Shown: piece after piece, positions 32,254-41,839 of the stretch | Layout of the letters: each line of letters begins with the position of its first letter | How positions within the stretch are numbered: the first letter of the stretch is position 1 | Assembly: GCA_016870715.1 (NCBI GenBank) | Contig: VGAL01000002.1 | Location: forward strand, 34,204 to 98,203 | Source of the DNA: Actinomycetota bacterium | GTDB taxonomy: Bacteria > Actinomycetota > Actinomycetes > Nanopelagicales > Nanopelagicaceae | Length of the DNA stretch: 64,000 bases | Direction of reading: 5' to 3' | Program-made: the position numbers and the translations under genes | The notes under the pieces: generated by a model | The model's database searches: none | What the model was told of the DNA's origin: nothing | What the model saw: only the letters and a program-made list of their open reading frames with translations

Positions 32254-34267
32254 AGTTCTGAAAAGGTTCCAAAGTCAGATCTTTATCCATCACGGTAATT
32301 GCCGCGATATTGGGAAATTCTCTGATGATTTCCAGAGTGCGCTCAATCTCCGTTCCATCTGCAATGACAATTGGTGATTGCCAGGTGGAGGCAATGAATG
32401 CCGAAGTTGCAGAACGAGTGATGACGACCCGGGAGGGAAATCTGTACGAGGGAATATCACCGTAAAAGATCCCTGGAACATTACGTTCAACAAGAAGCGC
32501 CTCGACTTTTGATGAGGGCTCATAATCCTTACTCCACAGAATTGGCCGATCTGATGCAATGATCCTGCTGGCATCGGCAAGCATGACATTTCGTTCGCTT
32601 GCGATGAGAATTATTGGCTCGCCAGAGAGTCGTTCAAGCACATTTTCGCTCAATTCAATCTCATTGCGCCCTTCAAATCTCACCTCTTTTAACTTCCGCT
32701 TTGCTAGCGCTGTCCGACTGGGAAGAGCGCTGGTCCTGCCAATAAGCACAACTGATGAGATTTTCCTCCGTGTTAATTCTTTTACCGTTTCCGAACTCAA
32801 ATCCTTAGCGCTGACGTTGAGAACCGGCAGTTGCAACTTATTCCCATATGCCATTCCGACAAGTGCGCCAGAAGGATCTTTATCGAAGTTAACTAAGACG
32901 GCACTTCTTGCGGTTGGAAACATGTTCCTCGCTACTGCAATCGCAATCGAATCCGAGCTCTCTCCGATGACACGATTTACAGAGCGGGATATCCAGGTAG
33001 AGGGTAGTTGTAATCTCGAACGGAACTTTTCTCCGTTTAATTCTGCGCTCTTGCCATTTGAACTATAGGCAACCACCGCCTTTACCCCACCTGCCTTGGT
33101 ACGAGCGGCGACTTCATACCTGAGGACATCGGGTAAAGCGAATGCTTTTGCCATATCTGCTTGTTTGACCTGTCGTACCCACGAACTAAACGTGGGGTTA
33201 ATCAAGGGGTCCAGACTCCATGGATCGGGGACCGGAACGAGATAGGGAATAGGAGTTCCCCATACCTCGGCAACATCTTGAGTGACTCCACCAGTTGAAG
33301 ATGCGTAGTAGGTCGTGACTACTTTTCCGTTGTAGGTGATTGCAAGTCCCCTGCCTGGTTCAGGTTCGGTTGCAGTTATCGCATCAACCCATTTTTGTCC
33401 GTAAATCGGCTCGCTCTCCTTGGAATATCCGACAAAGTTCTGATCTTGCACTGTGGAATAAAGGTTACAGTCGCAACTTTTACGATAAATGCTCGCCTTC
33501 GACAAGGCAAAGGAGCGGGCGGTGATCACCTGCGCCTCCAATGCAGCGCTCGGCCACGAAGATGGAACTTCACCAATTCCTCGTAGGTACTCGCTATGAA
33601 TCCGAAGCGTGGTGGTGGCGATGATTGAACCTTGGATTGCTGGCGAGACTGGTGGAATAAATTTAATTTGAACTTGCCCATACTTATATCTATGAATTAC
33701 TGATCCCTGCCTCATCTTGATGATGTTTTGATCCCCCGGATAAGCGTTGGTACCTGACCACCGCAGAGTCCATATGGTTCCGGATGGAAGAGTTGTCGCT
33801 TCTTTAGTGATTGGATCGAGAATGGAGATAATCATTGTCCCGCTAAGTGCTGAGAAAATTACCTCTCCCCCAATTGGCACTTCTACAAAAGTTTGTTCAT
33901 CAGTGGCGAGCTCAGGTGGTAAATCGCCGCCGTAGATTCTCATCGGTTGTGCGCTACCGCTGGCGGCTTCAACGCTAAATCCTACTGTTGCAACTTTGTC
34001 TGCAATATTGACTCGTACAAAAGATGAATCATCGACTGTCTCAACACTCGTTCCCGGGTAGTAATAGGTGGCAATCTCTGGACCGCTCTTGCCTTCACGT
34101 GCCTGTCCGTATGCCCCAAACTGACTCATGCCCACCCCGTGGCCATACCCAGAGCCACGAAATTCGAAGCGACTGGGAACTTCTGCAGCCTTCGCTTGAA
34201 GAGCTGTGGCTGAAAGAGCAAGCGTTATTGTGATCAGCGACGAAAGTCGCCTCTTATACATCTTCAT
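32246..34267 (-). CDS. SpoIID/LytB-domain protein with C-terminal wall-binding-like repeats
   Basis: 673 residues. A signal peptide (about 1-27, ending QAKAA) is followed by GSGYGHGVGMSQFGAYGQA (39-57), the SpoIID start, then EVPSSWPSAALEAQVITARSFAL and TYYASSTGGVTQDVAEVWG. In SpoIID such residues belong to a lytic transglycosylase acting on denuded glycan strands. The last third (about 420-670) has repeats resembling cell wall-binding repeat 2. It should be exported and act on peptidoglycan. Starts at 34267 and 34261 (two ATGs) are both possible. It overlaps the exporter ATPase by 14 bases, tying it to envelope polymer export. Nothing here suggests sporulation. Confidence 0.83.
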   Translation of the reverse strand: MKMYKRRLSSLITITLALSATALQAKAAEVPSRFEFRGSGYGHGVGMSQFGAYGQAREGKSGPEIATYYYPGTSVETVDDSSFVRVNIADKVATVGFSVEAASGSAQPMRIYGGDLPPELATDEQTFVEVPIGGEVIFSALSGTMIISILDPITKEATTLPSGTIWTLRWSGTNAYPGDQNIIKMRQGSVIHRYKYGQVQIKFIPPVSPAIQGSIIATTTLRIHSEYLRGIGEVPSSWPSAALEAQVITARSFALSKASIYRKSCDCNLYSTVQDQNFVGYSKESEPIYGQKWVDAITATEPEPGRGLAITYNGKVVTTYYASSTGGVTQDVAEVWGTPIPYLVPVPDPWSLDPLINPTFSSWVRQVKQADMAKAFALPDVLRYEVAARTKAGGVKAVVAYSSNGKSAELNGEKFRSRLQLPSTWISRSVNRVIGESSDSIAIAVARNMFPTARSAVLVNFDKDPSGALVGMAYGNKLQLPVLNVSAKDLSSETVKELTRRKISSVVLIGRTSALPSRTALAKRKLKEVRFEGRNEIELSENVLERLSGEPIILIASERNVMLADASRIIASDRPILWSKDYEPSSKVEALLVERNVPGIFYGDIPSYRFPSRVVITRSATSAFIASTWQSPIVIADGTEIERTLEIIREFPNIAAITVMDKDLTLEPFQNFS

Positions 34268-35048
34268 CTGCAGCTGGTGATGCCGCTACTTGCAACGATT
34301 CTTTGTATGCGGTTATGACCTGCCCAGGCGCGCCGCGCATCATCAACTCTCCTTGATTTAACCAGACCACATCGTTGCAGATTTCTTTAACAGTCGCGAG
34401 AGCATGGCTCACGAGAATGATTGCCCGATTATGACTACGTAAAGATTTGATTCGTTCCAGACATTTCTTTTTGAATTTTGCATCACCGGTACTTAAGGCT
34501 TCGTCAATGATAAGAATGTCAGGCTCTACAACTACCGAGACTGCAAATGCCAACCTTGAATACATTCCAGATGAATAAGTTTTCATTGGCGAATCAATTG
34601 CATCACCGATTTCGGCAAATGCCGCTATCTCATCAAATTGCGATTGGATCTCTTCCCGGGTCAAACCAGCTGCCAAACCTCCGAGAATGACATTTTCGCG
34701 ACCGGTCAGACGCGGATTAAATCCGACGCCAAGAGCCAGTAACGTGCTGATCTTTCCCTCCACTTCAACTCTTCCCGAAGTGGGAGGGATGATTCCAGAA
34801 ATTACTCGCATCAATGAGGATTTGCCGGCGCCATTTGCACCGATTACTCCCAAGACGCTCCCATAGGGAATCTCTAGATTGATCCCGCGTAACGCTTTTA
34901 CCTCACGAGTCTTTCGACCGGTCTGAGTAAGGGCTTGCCGGAAAGTGGGTTTACGTTCGACTGTCGTCAGATACGTGAGCGAGAGATCATGAATCGATAT
35001 CGCGCGATCTCCAGAATTATGTTGATCAGATACGGAGAGCAAATTCAC
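34254..35048 (-). CDS. ABC transporter ATPase for polysaccharide export (Wzt/TagH type)
   Basis: 264 residues: Walker A GANGAGKSS (about 73-81), signature YSSGMYSRL instead of LSGGQ, and Walker B ILIIDEALSTGD. The altered signature and the N-terminal extension that overlaps a connecting segment are typical of O-antigen and teichoic acid exporters. No C-terminal carbohydrate-binding domain is present. GTG start at 35048; it overlaps the permease gene by 23 bases, so the two form one exporter with the downstream SpoIID-like protein coupled. Confidence 0.9.
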   Translation of the reverse strand: MNLLSVSDQHNSGDRAISIHDLSLTYLTTVERKPTFRQALTQTGRKTREVKALRGINLEIPYGSVLGVIGANGAGKSSLMRVISGIIPPTSGRVEVEGKISTLLALGVGFNPRLTGRENVILGGLAAGLTREEIQSQFDEIAAFAEIGDAIDSPMKTYSSGMYSRLAFAVSVVVEPDILIIDEALSTGDAKFKKKCLERIKSLRSHNRAIILVSHALATVKEICNDVVWLNQGELMMRGAPGQVITAYKESLQVAASPAADEDV

Positions 35049-35850
35049 GCTCCCTACTTAGGAAGAGATAGCTTGCCAACAGAAATAGTCCGATACTCCA
35101 CGCGAACATAAGAGCCCATGCCGTTAGCGAAGGTGCATTCCCTTCAATAAAGATTCCACTCCAGGAATCGATAAACGGTGATAGTGGATTGAGGTATTTC
35201 AAAGGTGTCAGCGCAGGCTTTAGAGAAGAAGTCTCATAGAGTACTGGCGAAAGATAGAGCCAGGCACGGGTTAGATATGGCAGGAAATTCTTGGTATCTC
35301 GAAAATACACATTAAGCGTGGCAAAAAGGAGCGCGAAGGCAAGCGAAAGTAGGAGCGCCAGAATAAGTATCGCGGGAATGAAGAGCAAAGCTGGACTTAA
35401 CGGCGAGGCGAGCAGTGCGGTGATTATGCCGAGTACCACGAGGGTAGGTATGAATTTGAAGAGTGAAATTACCGTTGCAGATATAGGTAATACAAAACGA
35501 GGGAAGGCAGAGTTGAGAATCAACTTGCCACCGCTAGTAATGGATTTAGCCCCCATCGTTAGAGAGTTTGTCACTAAATAAAAGAGGAATAGCCCGGCAG
35601 TTAAGTGGGCAAAACGCCGGCCATCAGCGCTTCCACCAATCACCATGATCAATAGGAAATAAACCAGTGCGAGTAGAAGCGGATTGATGATGAGCCACAG
35701 TTGGCCAAAGAGCGAGCCAAAATTCTGCGCCCTTAGCTCCGAACGTGAAAACTCCGCGATGAAGGAGCGTCGTCTCCAAACCTGTTTGAAATACTCACCA
35801 AGCTTGGGCATTCCTCGATGAAAAGGTTGATAAACCTGGACTGATGCCAC
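35026..35850 (-). CDS. ABC-2 type polysaccharide export permease (Wzm/TagG type)
   Basis: 274 residues with six transmembrane segments and the ABC-2 membrane pattern; SELRAQNFGSLFGQLWLIINPLL near 40-62 and YLSPVLYETS near 200 are typical of lipid-linked polysaccharide exporters. It pairs with the ATPase encoded next. The start is GTG at 35850 with AGAGG five bases upstream. The cargo is probably the polymer built by the neighbouring glycosyltransferase; chemical nature unknown. Confidence 0.9.
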   Translation of the reverse strand: MASVQVYQPFHRGMPKLGEYFKQVWRRRSFIAEFSRSELRAQNFGSLFGQLWLIINPLLLALVYFLLIMVIGGSADGRRFAHLTAGLFLFYLVTNSLTMGAKSITSGGKLILNSAFPRFVLPISATVISLFKFIPTLVVLGIITALLASPLSPALLFIPAILILALLLSLAFALLFATLNVYFRDTKNFLPYLTRAWLYLSPVLYETSSLKPALTPLKYLNPLSPFIDSWSGIFIEGNAPSLTAWALMFAWSIGLFLLASYLFLSREREFALRI

Positions 35851-35909
35851 GTCTACCTCTCCCTCATCTCACATGTGAATATGCGCTCACGAATGAGCAA
35901 ATAGTACCG

Positions 35910-36896
35910 CTATCGGTTGGCTGTAACGCGCTTTGTCGAAGTGATGAAGCCCCATGCCCATGAAAAATGCATAGTCGCCAGGATTATTGGCAGCAACATC
36001 ATCTCCCGAGACGGATTTCTCAGTAATAACGAAAATGAACCTAGAAGATTAAAAAGCAGATACATCGTCGGAAGCGCCAAAAACAATGGCGAAATGAATG
36101 CACCAATCAATCCGACCAAGGTTCCGAGTAATGTGATGGGTGGAGCAAGGTACCGCGCATTGATGGTTCCTTTGTGACTGCGCGCCACTTCGCGTCGCCA
36201 TCTTCCATATTCAAAATACTGTTTTGCTAAGGCGCCAATGTTTGGACGCGGTCGGTACGTCACTTCAAGACGAGGGTTGAAATAAACCAGTCCGCCACGC
36301 TCACGAAGGCGAAAGTTGAGTTCCCAATCTTGTGCCCGAATAAATCGTGGATCGAATCCATTGATTGCAGTCACTGCACTTCGCAGAAAAACACCGAGGT
36401 ACACAGTGTCAGCACGTCCTTCCTCTCCACCAACATGGAAACTTGCACCACCTACACCAAACTTGCTGCGCATAGCAGCAGCAACTGCACGTTCGAAGAG
36501 AGTTTCTCCCCGCGCCGCCATGATTCCGCCAACATTTACCGCTCCGGTGCGAGCGAGGGTTGCTACAGCCTCTCGAATGTATCCACTGGGAAGGATGGAG
36601 TGGCCATCAACCCTAACTATGACGGGATATTTGGAGGCAGCAATTGCACGATTAAGTGCGTCAGCTGTCTTGCCGGTCGGATTATCAACCAGAGTGATTC
36701 GCGAATCTTTCTCAGCAATCCTCTCAGCTATGCGATTGGTGTTATCACGTGAAGGTCCGAGCGCCAGAACTATTTCGAGTGGGCCATCATGATTCTGTGA
36801 AGTGATTGCGCTCACCGTCGCCTCGAGATAACGCTCTTCATTCAAGACCGGTAGAATTACGGATACCGGAGTTAGGTTGGTAATTGGCGTGGTCAT
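35910..36896 (-). CDS. Family 2 glycosyltransferase with C-terminal membrane helices
   Basis: 328 residues. GT-A core with VSVILPVLNEERYLEATVSAI (in parts), a DGHS motif near 98-101 as the metal-binding acidic site, and QDWELNFRLRERGG, the ED/QDW-type acceptor motif. Two or three membrane helices follow (about 240-320). Resembles succinoglycan-type glycosyltransferases. The ATG at 36896 starts the conserved fold; a longer frame to 37064 runs through the divergent LCP gene and is rejected. Divergent spacer 30 bases. Confidence 0.87.
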   Translation of the reverse strand: MTTPITNLTPVSVILPVLNEERYLEATVSAITSQNHDGPLEIVLALGPSRDNTNRIAERIAEKDSRITLVDNPTGKTADALNRAIAASKYPVIVRVDGHSILPSGYIREAVATLARTGAVNVGGIMAARGETLFERAVAAAMRSKFGVGGASFHVGGEEGRADTVYLGVFLRSAVTAINGFDPRFIRAQDWELNFRLRERGGLVYFNPRLEVTYRPRPNIGALAKQYFEYGRWRREVARSHKGTINARYLAPPITLLGTLVGLIGAFISPLFLALPTMYLLFNLLGSFSLLLRNPSREMMLLPIILATMHFSWAWGFITSTKRVTANR

Positions 36897-36926
36897 TAAG
36901 GACAGAAGGTACTCTCCACTTAGGCT

Positions 36927-38123
36927 ATGGGCGTGATACATCAGTGCTTGGCGCGAATTCTCCCCCGTCAAAACCAAGGACAACGGCGAATTGCCCTCTT
37001 CTCGGTTGGTGTGGTGCTGGTTTCGGGCATCATTTGGGGCGGATTCGGTGCGGCAACTTCGCAAATCAAACGGGTGGATGTCTTTAAAGATCGAACTGAG
37101 CGACCGAAAGTAGTGGCCAGGACAGCGGTCACTTACCTCATCGTTGGTTCAGATACCCGCGAAGGTCTCACGAAAGCGGAGATCAAAGCGCTCAAAGTCG
37201 GCTCTACCAAGGTGGCCGCCGGCAAGAGAGCGGACACAATGTTGTTAGTTCATATAAGTAAGTCTCGAGATCATGCGACTATCGTCTCGATACCTCGCGA
37301 TACCTTCGTATTAATTCCGGAGTGGACAGATAGCAAAGGCAAGGTCCACTCGCCTTCGTATTCAAAAATCAATACAACTTTTGGTCGTGGAGATGCGCCC
37401 CTGCTCGTACAAACTCTTGAAAGCATGACAGACCTTCGGATTGACCATTACATAGAAGTTAGCTTCCTTGGTTTTAAAGAGATGGTGGATGCTCTCGGCG
37501 GAGTGGAGATCTGCACGAGGAAGAAAATCAATGACCCTAAGAGCCACCTTGTATTGCCAGCAGGTACACATCGACTCGATGGAATTACTGCGCTTAAATA
37601 TGTGAGAACTCGATATTTCGATGGCATGGGTGATCTAGGTCGAATGCAACGTCAACAGCAATTCATTGGGGCGATGATTCGGGAGGCAACCAGTGCGGGA
37701 GTTCTACTCAATCCTGTCAAACTCGTGAAATTCATCAATGCTTCACTTGGTTCGGTCACAACCGATCCAGGCTTAAAGCAAGATGATTTAATCACGCTCG
37801 CAGAACAGTTGCGAGGAATTTCTACTAAGAAAGTTCGAACCTTAACTGTCCCGCTCTCGGATGAGAATTACTATGCCAAAGGAGTTACTGCGGCAGTTTT
37901 GTGGGATGAAGAACGAGCGCCAATACTCTGGGATAAATTACGTAATGACCAAGAGGTCTTTGTTGAGCCAACTCCACAGCCCACTACGACCGATAAAAAT
38001 GGCGCAGATGTGCCTGACAAGAAATCACAGAAGGTAAAGGCCTCGCCAACACCGACACCAACTCCGACTGACATCTTCAAGTCAAGAACGGCGGAGGTCG
38101 ATAGCTGCGGAGCCCTCCGCTAG
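36927..38123 (+). CDS. LytR-CpsA-Psr family wall glycopolymer ligase
   Basis: 398 residues. A membrane anchor (about 23-44) is followed by the LCP domain (about 70-290): RADTMLLVHIS, SIPRDTFV, the KINTTFGRGD region and VRTRYFDGMGDLGRMQRQQ, whose arginines and aspartates bind the polyprenyl pyrophosphate. A proline/threonine-rich tail ends the protein. These enzymes attach secondary polymers (arabinogalactan, teichoic acids, capsule) to peptidoglycan outside the membrane, which fits the exporter and glycosyltransferases around it. The last codons contain the -10 box of the next gene. Confidence 0.93.
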   Translation: MGVIHQCLARILPRQNQGQRRIALFSVGVVLVSGIIWGGFGAATSQIKRVDVFKDRTERPKVVARTAVTYLIVGSDTREGLTKAEIKALKVGSTKVAAGKRADTMLLVHISKSRDHATIVSIPRDTFVLIPEWTDSKGKVHSPSYSKINTTFGRGDAPLLVQTLESMTDLRIDHYIEVSFLGFKEMVDALGGVEICTRKKINDPKSHLVLPAGTHRLDGITALKYVRTRYFDGMGDLGRMQRQQQFIGAMIREATSAGVLLNPVKLVKFINASLGSVTTDPGLKQDDLITLAEQLRGISTKKVRTLTVPLSDENYYAKGVTAAVLWDEERAPILWDKLRNDQEVFVEPTPQPTTTDKNGADVPDKKSQKVKASPTPTPTPTDIFKSRTAEVDSCGALR

Positions 38124-38126
38124 CCT
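38121..38126 (+). promoter_or_regulatory. Leaderless-type -10 element of the UDP-glucose dehydrogenase gene
   Basis: TAGCCT, whose TAG is also the stop codon of the LCP gene, lies six bases before the ATG at 38133. Confidence 0.45.
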
Positions 38127-38132
38127 GACGCT

Positions 38133-39431
38133 ATGAAAATCTCGGTCATCGGAGCCGGCTACCTCGGAGCCACCCATGCTCTTTGCATGGCATCTCTTGG
38201 CCATGAGGTAGTCGTTGTAGATGTCGATAGCGAGAAAATAGCGCTACTAAAAAGTGGGATTCTCCCCCTCTTCGAACCAGGTTTGTCGGAGCTCTTTGAC
38301 TCGGTTCGTAATACTAAGAAAATCACCTTCACTACAGATATCTCTTCAATTTCTGAGTGCGAGATCAACTTTCTTTGTATTGGCACCCCGCAGAATCGCG
38401 AGGGAATTGCTGCGGATTTGAGCGCGCTTGAAAGCGCTTTCGATTCGGTTCTCTCGGTTGCGAAATCTGGTTCGATCATTGCCGGAAAATCAACAGTGCC
38501 GGTCGGTACAGCACAACGATTTGCTCGAGAGTTAACCACTACTAGACCAGAGATCACTCTCAATTGGAACCCCGAATTCTTGCGTGAAGGTCATGCCGTC
38601 GCTGATACATTGGAGCCAAATCGGATTGTTATTGGTGCATCTACACCCTCTGATGCAAGAGTGCTCGCAGATTTCTATCGCTCCGTCTCGCCAAACGCAC
38701 CACAATTCATAACTGATTTTCCAACTGCCGAGTTAGTCAAAGTTGCTGCGAACGCTTTTCTGGCAACGAAAATCTCATTCATCAATGCAATGTCTGAAAT
38801 TGCAGATGTAACTGGCGCAGATGTCACAGTGTTGGCCGATGCAATCGGAATCGATGATCGCATAGGGAGAAAATTTCTCGGTGCTGGAATTGGGTTTGGT
38901 GGTGGTTGTCTACCGAAAGATATCCGTGCCTTCTTAGCGCGCGCAGATGAACTTGGGCTTGGAGAGTCACTTGCATTCTTACAAGAATTCGATCTGATCA
39001 ATCAACGAGCCCGCTCGCGTGCGGTTGCAGTTGCAGTAAAAGAGCTAGGAAATCCCAAGGGGAAAAAGGTTGCGATTCTCGGTGCAGCCTTCAAACCAGA
39101 GAGCGATGATGTACGAGATTCTCCTGCGCTTGAGATTGCGCAAACTCTCGCTGCCTTGGGGGCAGATGTCGTGGTCACTGATCCACGCGCTCTGGGTAGC
39201 GCCGGAGAAAAAGTTCCCGATTTGACCTACGAAAAATCAGTTGCCCAGACACTTCAGGGGGCTGAATTGACAATGCTCTTGACTGAGTGGAGTGAGTATC
39301 GCTCACTTGATCCAGAGAGGGTCATCGGTTTAGTCAACACTCCAACGCTCTTTGATGGCCGCAACGTGCTTGATGTAAAGAAATGGCAAAAGGCCGGGTG
39401 GAAATTACTCGCTCTGGGTCGCTCGCTTTAG
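38133..39431 (+). CDS. ugd: UDP-glucose 6-dehydrogenase
   Basis: 432 residues. NAD-binding [11 protein letters not shown] at the N-terminus, the FLREG and [15 protein letters not shown] central segments, and the catalytic cysteine in [10 protein letters not shown] (about 250-259). It oxidises UDP-glucose twice to UDP-glucuronate, a precursor of acidic polysaccharides, and lies in the envelope cluster. GDP-mannose dehydrogenase shares the fold; the UDP-glucose call is by overall similarity. The 3' end overlaps convergent purE by 27 bases. Confidence 0.92.
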   Translation: MKISVIGAGYLGATHALCMASLGHEVVVVDVDSEKIALLKSGILPLFEPGLSELFDSVRNTKKITFTTDISSISECEINFLCIGTPQNREGIAADLSALESAFDSVLSVAKSGSIIAGKSTVPVGTAQRFARELTTTRPEITLNWNPEFLREGHAVADTLEPNRIVIGASTPSDARVLADFYRSVSPNAPQFITDFPTAELVKVAANAFLATKISFINAMSEIADVTGADVTVLADAIGIDDRIGRKFLGAGIGFGGGCLPKDIRAFLARADELGLGESLAFLQEFDLINQRARSRAVAVAVKELGNPKGKKVAILGAAFKPESDDVRDSPALEIAQTLAALGADVVVTDPRALGSAGEKVPDLTYEKSVAQTLQGAELTMLLTEWSEYRSLDPERVIGLVNTPTLFDGRNVLDVKKWQKAGWKLLALGRSL

Positions 39432-39902
39432 GTTTTCGGCGCGACCGAGAACTTCGGTGTGCATCTGCTCCATCTGATTCTTAATTGCAGCGAGAGCTGA
39501 AAGGTCATGTGCTCCCAGAATTCGTGCGGCGAGCAAACCGGCATTCTTTGCATTTCCTATTCCCACTGTAGCCACGGGAATTCCTGCGGGCATTTGGGCA
39601 ATCGATAGCAATGAATCCATCCCCTCGAGCGCCTTTAACATGATGGGAACTCCAATCACAGGTAGCGGCGTAATCGATGCCAACATTCCTGGTAAGTGTG
39701 CTGCGCCACCGGCACCTGCGATGATTACTTTAAAACCCCTTGCAACCGCGCTTTTCCCAAATTCCATCATCTCTTCGGGCATCCGATGCGCAGAGAGCAG
39801 TGATACTTCATAGGTAATGTTCAACCCTTTGAGAGTGGTGGCAGCGCTCTCCATCGTGGGCCAATCCGAATCTGACCCCATCACTATTGCTACATCTGCC
39901 AT
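39405..39902 (-). CDS. purE: N5-carboxyaminoimidazole ribonucleotide mutase
   Basis: 165 residues, class I Pur[15 protein letters not shown] at the N-terminus, SAHRMPEEM (the catalytic His) and [14 protein letters not shown]. Converts N5-CAIR, made by PurK encoded just upstream, to CAIR in purine synthesis. AAGGGGA lies about eight bases before the ATG at 39902; 24 bases separate it from purK, so the two form an operon. Confidence 0.96.
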   Translation of the reverse strand: MADVAIVMGSDSDWPTMESAATTLKGLNITYEVSLLSAHRMPEEMMEFGKSAVARGFKVIIAGAGGAAHLPGMLASITPLPVIGVPIMLKALEGMDSLLSIAQMPAGIPVATVGIGNAKNAGLLAARILGAHDLSALAAIKNQMEQMHTEVLGRAENLKRATQSE

Positions 39903-39926
39903 TACTTCATCCCCTTGTATGAGCCT

Positions 39927-41045
39927 CTACTCGCTGATTTTGCCACTAATGTAATCAACTGCATGCGCTACCCGAGCACGCAACGCATCTAAATTTTCTC
40001 CAATCGCAGACACATGTCCAATTTTCCGCCCTGGTCGCACCTCTTTCCCATAGTTGTGGATCTTCAACTCGGGATCTCGTGCAAAAAGGTGGAGGTATGG
40101 CCGGTAAAGATCGCTCTTTTCGCCACCTAGCACATTACCCATCACCGCCCATTTCGCATTTAATGCGGTGCTACCTAATGGCAGGTCTAGCACCGCGCGA
40201 ATGTGCTGTTCAAATTGCGAGGTAACCGAACCTTCGATTGTCCAATGCCCTGAATTATGCGGACGCAACGCAATCTCATTGATGAAGAGCTCTCCGCCAA
40301 CATCAAATAACTCGACAGCCATCACGCCGATCAATTGAATATGCTCGGCGATAGCAAGTGCAATCTGTTGGGCTAATAAAGCAGTTCTTTCATCAAGGTC
40401 TGGCGCTGGTGAAATCGTCTCAATACATATGCCATCTCGTTGTACTGTTTCAGTTGGCGCCCACGTCGAAATCTGATTATGAGGAGAGCGCGCAACCATA
40501 ATCGCCAGTTCTCGATCGAATGGGATCACCTCCTCGCACAATGCACGTCCCCAGTCGGCAAGTACAGCCTGCGCCTCTGAGATTCCACTTACTAATCGAA
40601 CGCCTCTGCCGTCGTAGCCTCCCGAGACTGCTTTGAGAATCACGGGGAAGTTCTCGATCTCTGATGCATTGAGGATTGATTTCCACGCTGGCTGCGGTAG
40701 CCCCGCATCGCTAAAGCTCGTTCGCATATGTAACTTATCTTGAGCGTGCAGCAAAGCTTTCGATGATGGCCGAACTGCCTTCCCCAACTCCTCGAGGCGA
40801 CGAATGTGGCCATTGGGAACTAATTCATGTTCAAAGGTAATCACATCACATTGATCCGCAAAATGTTGGAGCACTTCAAAATCACGAAAGTCACCAATGG
40901 TTACCGGGAAGAATTGAGCGGCGCTGTCGGTAGCGCTCGTTGCAAGAATTCGTAGATCGATACCAAGGGCCGTTGCTGGCGCCAGCGACATTTGGGCAAG
41001 CTGCCCCGCGCCGATGATTCCCAATCTCGGTGAACCATTAACCAT
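39927..41045 (-). CDS. purK: N5-carboxyaminoimidazole ribonucleotide synthetase
   Basis: 372 residues with ATP-grasp fold: GIIGAGQLAQM near 10-20, FEHELVP, KAVSGGYDGRGV and FINEIALRPHNSGH, as in PurK. It joins bicarbonate to AIR using ATP. The ATG at 41045 is backed by TAGGCT seven bases upstream. It precedes purE and follows birA on the same strand by 14 bases, with its own promoter. Confidence 0.95.
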   Translation of the reverse strand: MVNGSPRLGIIGAGQLAQMSLAPATALGIDLRILATSATDSAAQFFPVTIGDFRDFEVLQHFADQCDVITFEHELVPNGHIRRLEELGKAVRPSSKALLHAQDKLHMRTSFSDAGLPQPAWKSILNASEIENFPVILKAVSGGYDGRGVRLVSGISEAQAVLADWGRALCEEVIPFDRELAIMVARSPHNQISTWAPTETVQRDGICIETISPAPDLDERTALLAQQIALAIAEHIQLIGVMAVELFDVGGELFINEIALRPHNSGHWTIEGSVTSQFEQHIRAVLDLPLGSTALNAKWAVMGNVLGGEKSDLYRPYLHLFARDPELKIHNYGKEVRPGRKIGHVSAIGENLDALRARVAHAVDYISGKISE

Positions 41046-41052
41046 GGAGGAG

Positions 41053-41058
41053 AGCCTA
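41053..41058 (-). promoter_or_regulatory. Leaderless-type -10 element of purK
   Basis: TAGGCT on the minus strand, seven bases before the ATG at 41045, in the 14-base gap after birA. Confidence 0.45.
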
Positions 41059-41059
41059 C

Positions 41060-41821
41060 TTACTTCGCGCGAAGATGGGTGACATCAGCTGCGACGAACT
41101 CTTGCCCATCAGCAAGGACCAAAGAGCCACTTCCAGAGATCGCAGCTGCGCGTCCAAAAACCTCGCTCCCATCAGGAAGGGTGAGTCTGACTTCTTCTTC
41201 GAGAGTGGAACTGAGTTGTCGATACTTATTCTCGATGGGAAATGGTTTGACTTGCCATTCCATGATGGCTCGTGCCAAATCCGTTAGAAAATTAATAACA
41301 AGAAGTTCTCGACTTACTTTTTCACTAGAGTGAATGGTAAGTGAAGTGGAATTCTCGGCCGGCAGATTCGATTGATCCTGAAGGCAGTTTATCCCGATCC
41401 CAATGACGACATTATGATTGACTTTTTCAGCGATAATTCCGCCCACTTTCTTATCATCGATCATTACATCATTAGGCCACTTAAGGCTTGTATTGACCCC
41501 CGTCGTTTTTACAATCGCAGAACATGCTGCAACGCCAACAATCAACGGAATCCAACCCCAGCGGTTCTCGGGTTGGCCAACAGGTGAGAGCGCGGCAGAT
41601 AGCAGCACGCCTTGGCCAGCTTCCGATTCGAAACTCCTGCCTGCGCGCCCACGTCCTGCGCTTTGGAATTCGGTGAGATAGACCTCACCCTCGCTTGCGC
41701 TCCCAGCAGCTAACTCGGATACCAAAGCGCGCTGAGTAGAATCTATTAAATTAAAATGCTGTACTCGCCAGTAACCCGAGTCAAGTGCTGAGATGATTTC
41801 TGCTACATCCAGAGGTTCCAC
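41060..41821 (-). CDS. birA: Biotin--[acetyl-CoA-carboxylase] ligase (monofunctional BirA)
   Basis: 253 residues. The catalytic core has [11 protein letters not shown] (biotinyl-AMP loop) and [19 protein letters not shown], with a small C-terminal domain (about 200-250). The N-terminal helix-turn-helix of E. coli BirA is missing, so it should not repress biotin genes. The likely substrate is the AccA biotin domain encoded divergently at 44-46 kb. The GTG start at 41821 is chosen because TACCGT stands seven bases upstream; an ATG at 41857 would lie inside accD. Confidence 0.92.
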   Translation of the reverse strand: MEPLDVAEIISALDSGYWRVQHFNLIDSTQRALVSELAAGSASEGEVYLTEFQSAGRGRAGRSFESEAGQGVLLSAALSPVGQPENRWGWIPLIVGVAACSAIVKTTGVNTSLKWPNDVMIDDKKVGGIIAEKVNHNVVIGIGINCLQDQSNLPAENSTSLTIHSSEKVSRELLVINFLTDLARAIMEWQVKPFPIENKYRQLSSTLEEEVRLTLPDGSEVFGRAAAISGSGSLVLADGQEFVAADVTHLRAK

Positions 41822-41827
41822 GAGGGG

Positions 41828-41834
41828 TACGGTA
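41828..41834. promoter_or_regulatory. Near-palindromic bidirectional -10 element between birA and accD
   Basis: Plus strand: TACGGT at 41828-41833, six bases before the accD ATG. Minus strand: TACCGT at 41829-41834, seven bases before the birA GTG. The two hexamers overlap by five bases in the core TACGGTA, flanked by GTAC on both sides. The whole spacer is 18 bases. Confidence 0.55.
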
Positions 41835-41839
41835 CGGCT

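Noticed and set aside
36316-36792. Open frame antisense to the GT2 gene
   Set aside because: Low-complexity translation and no start signals; the glycosyltransferase frame has all its motifs.
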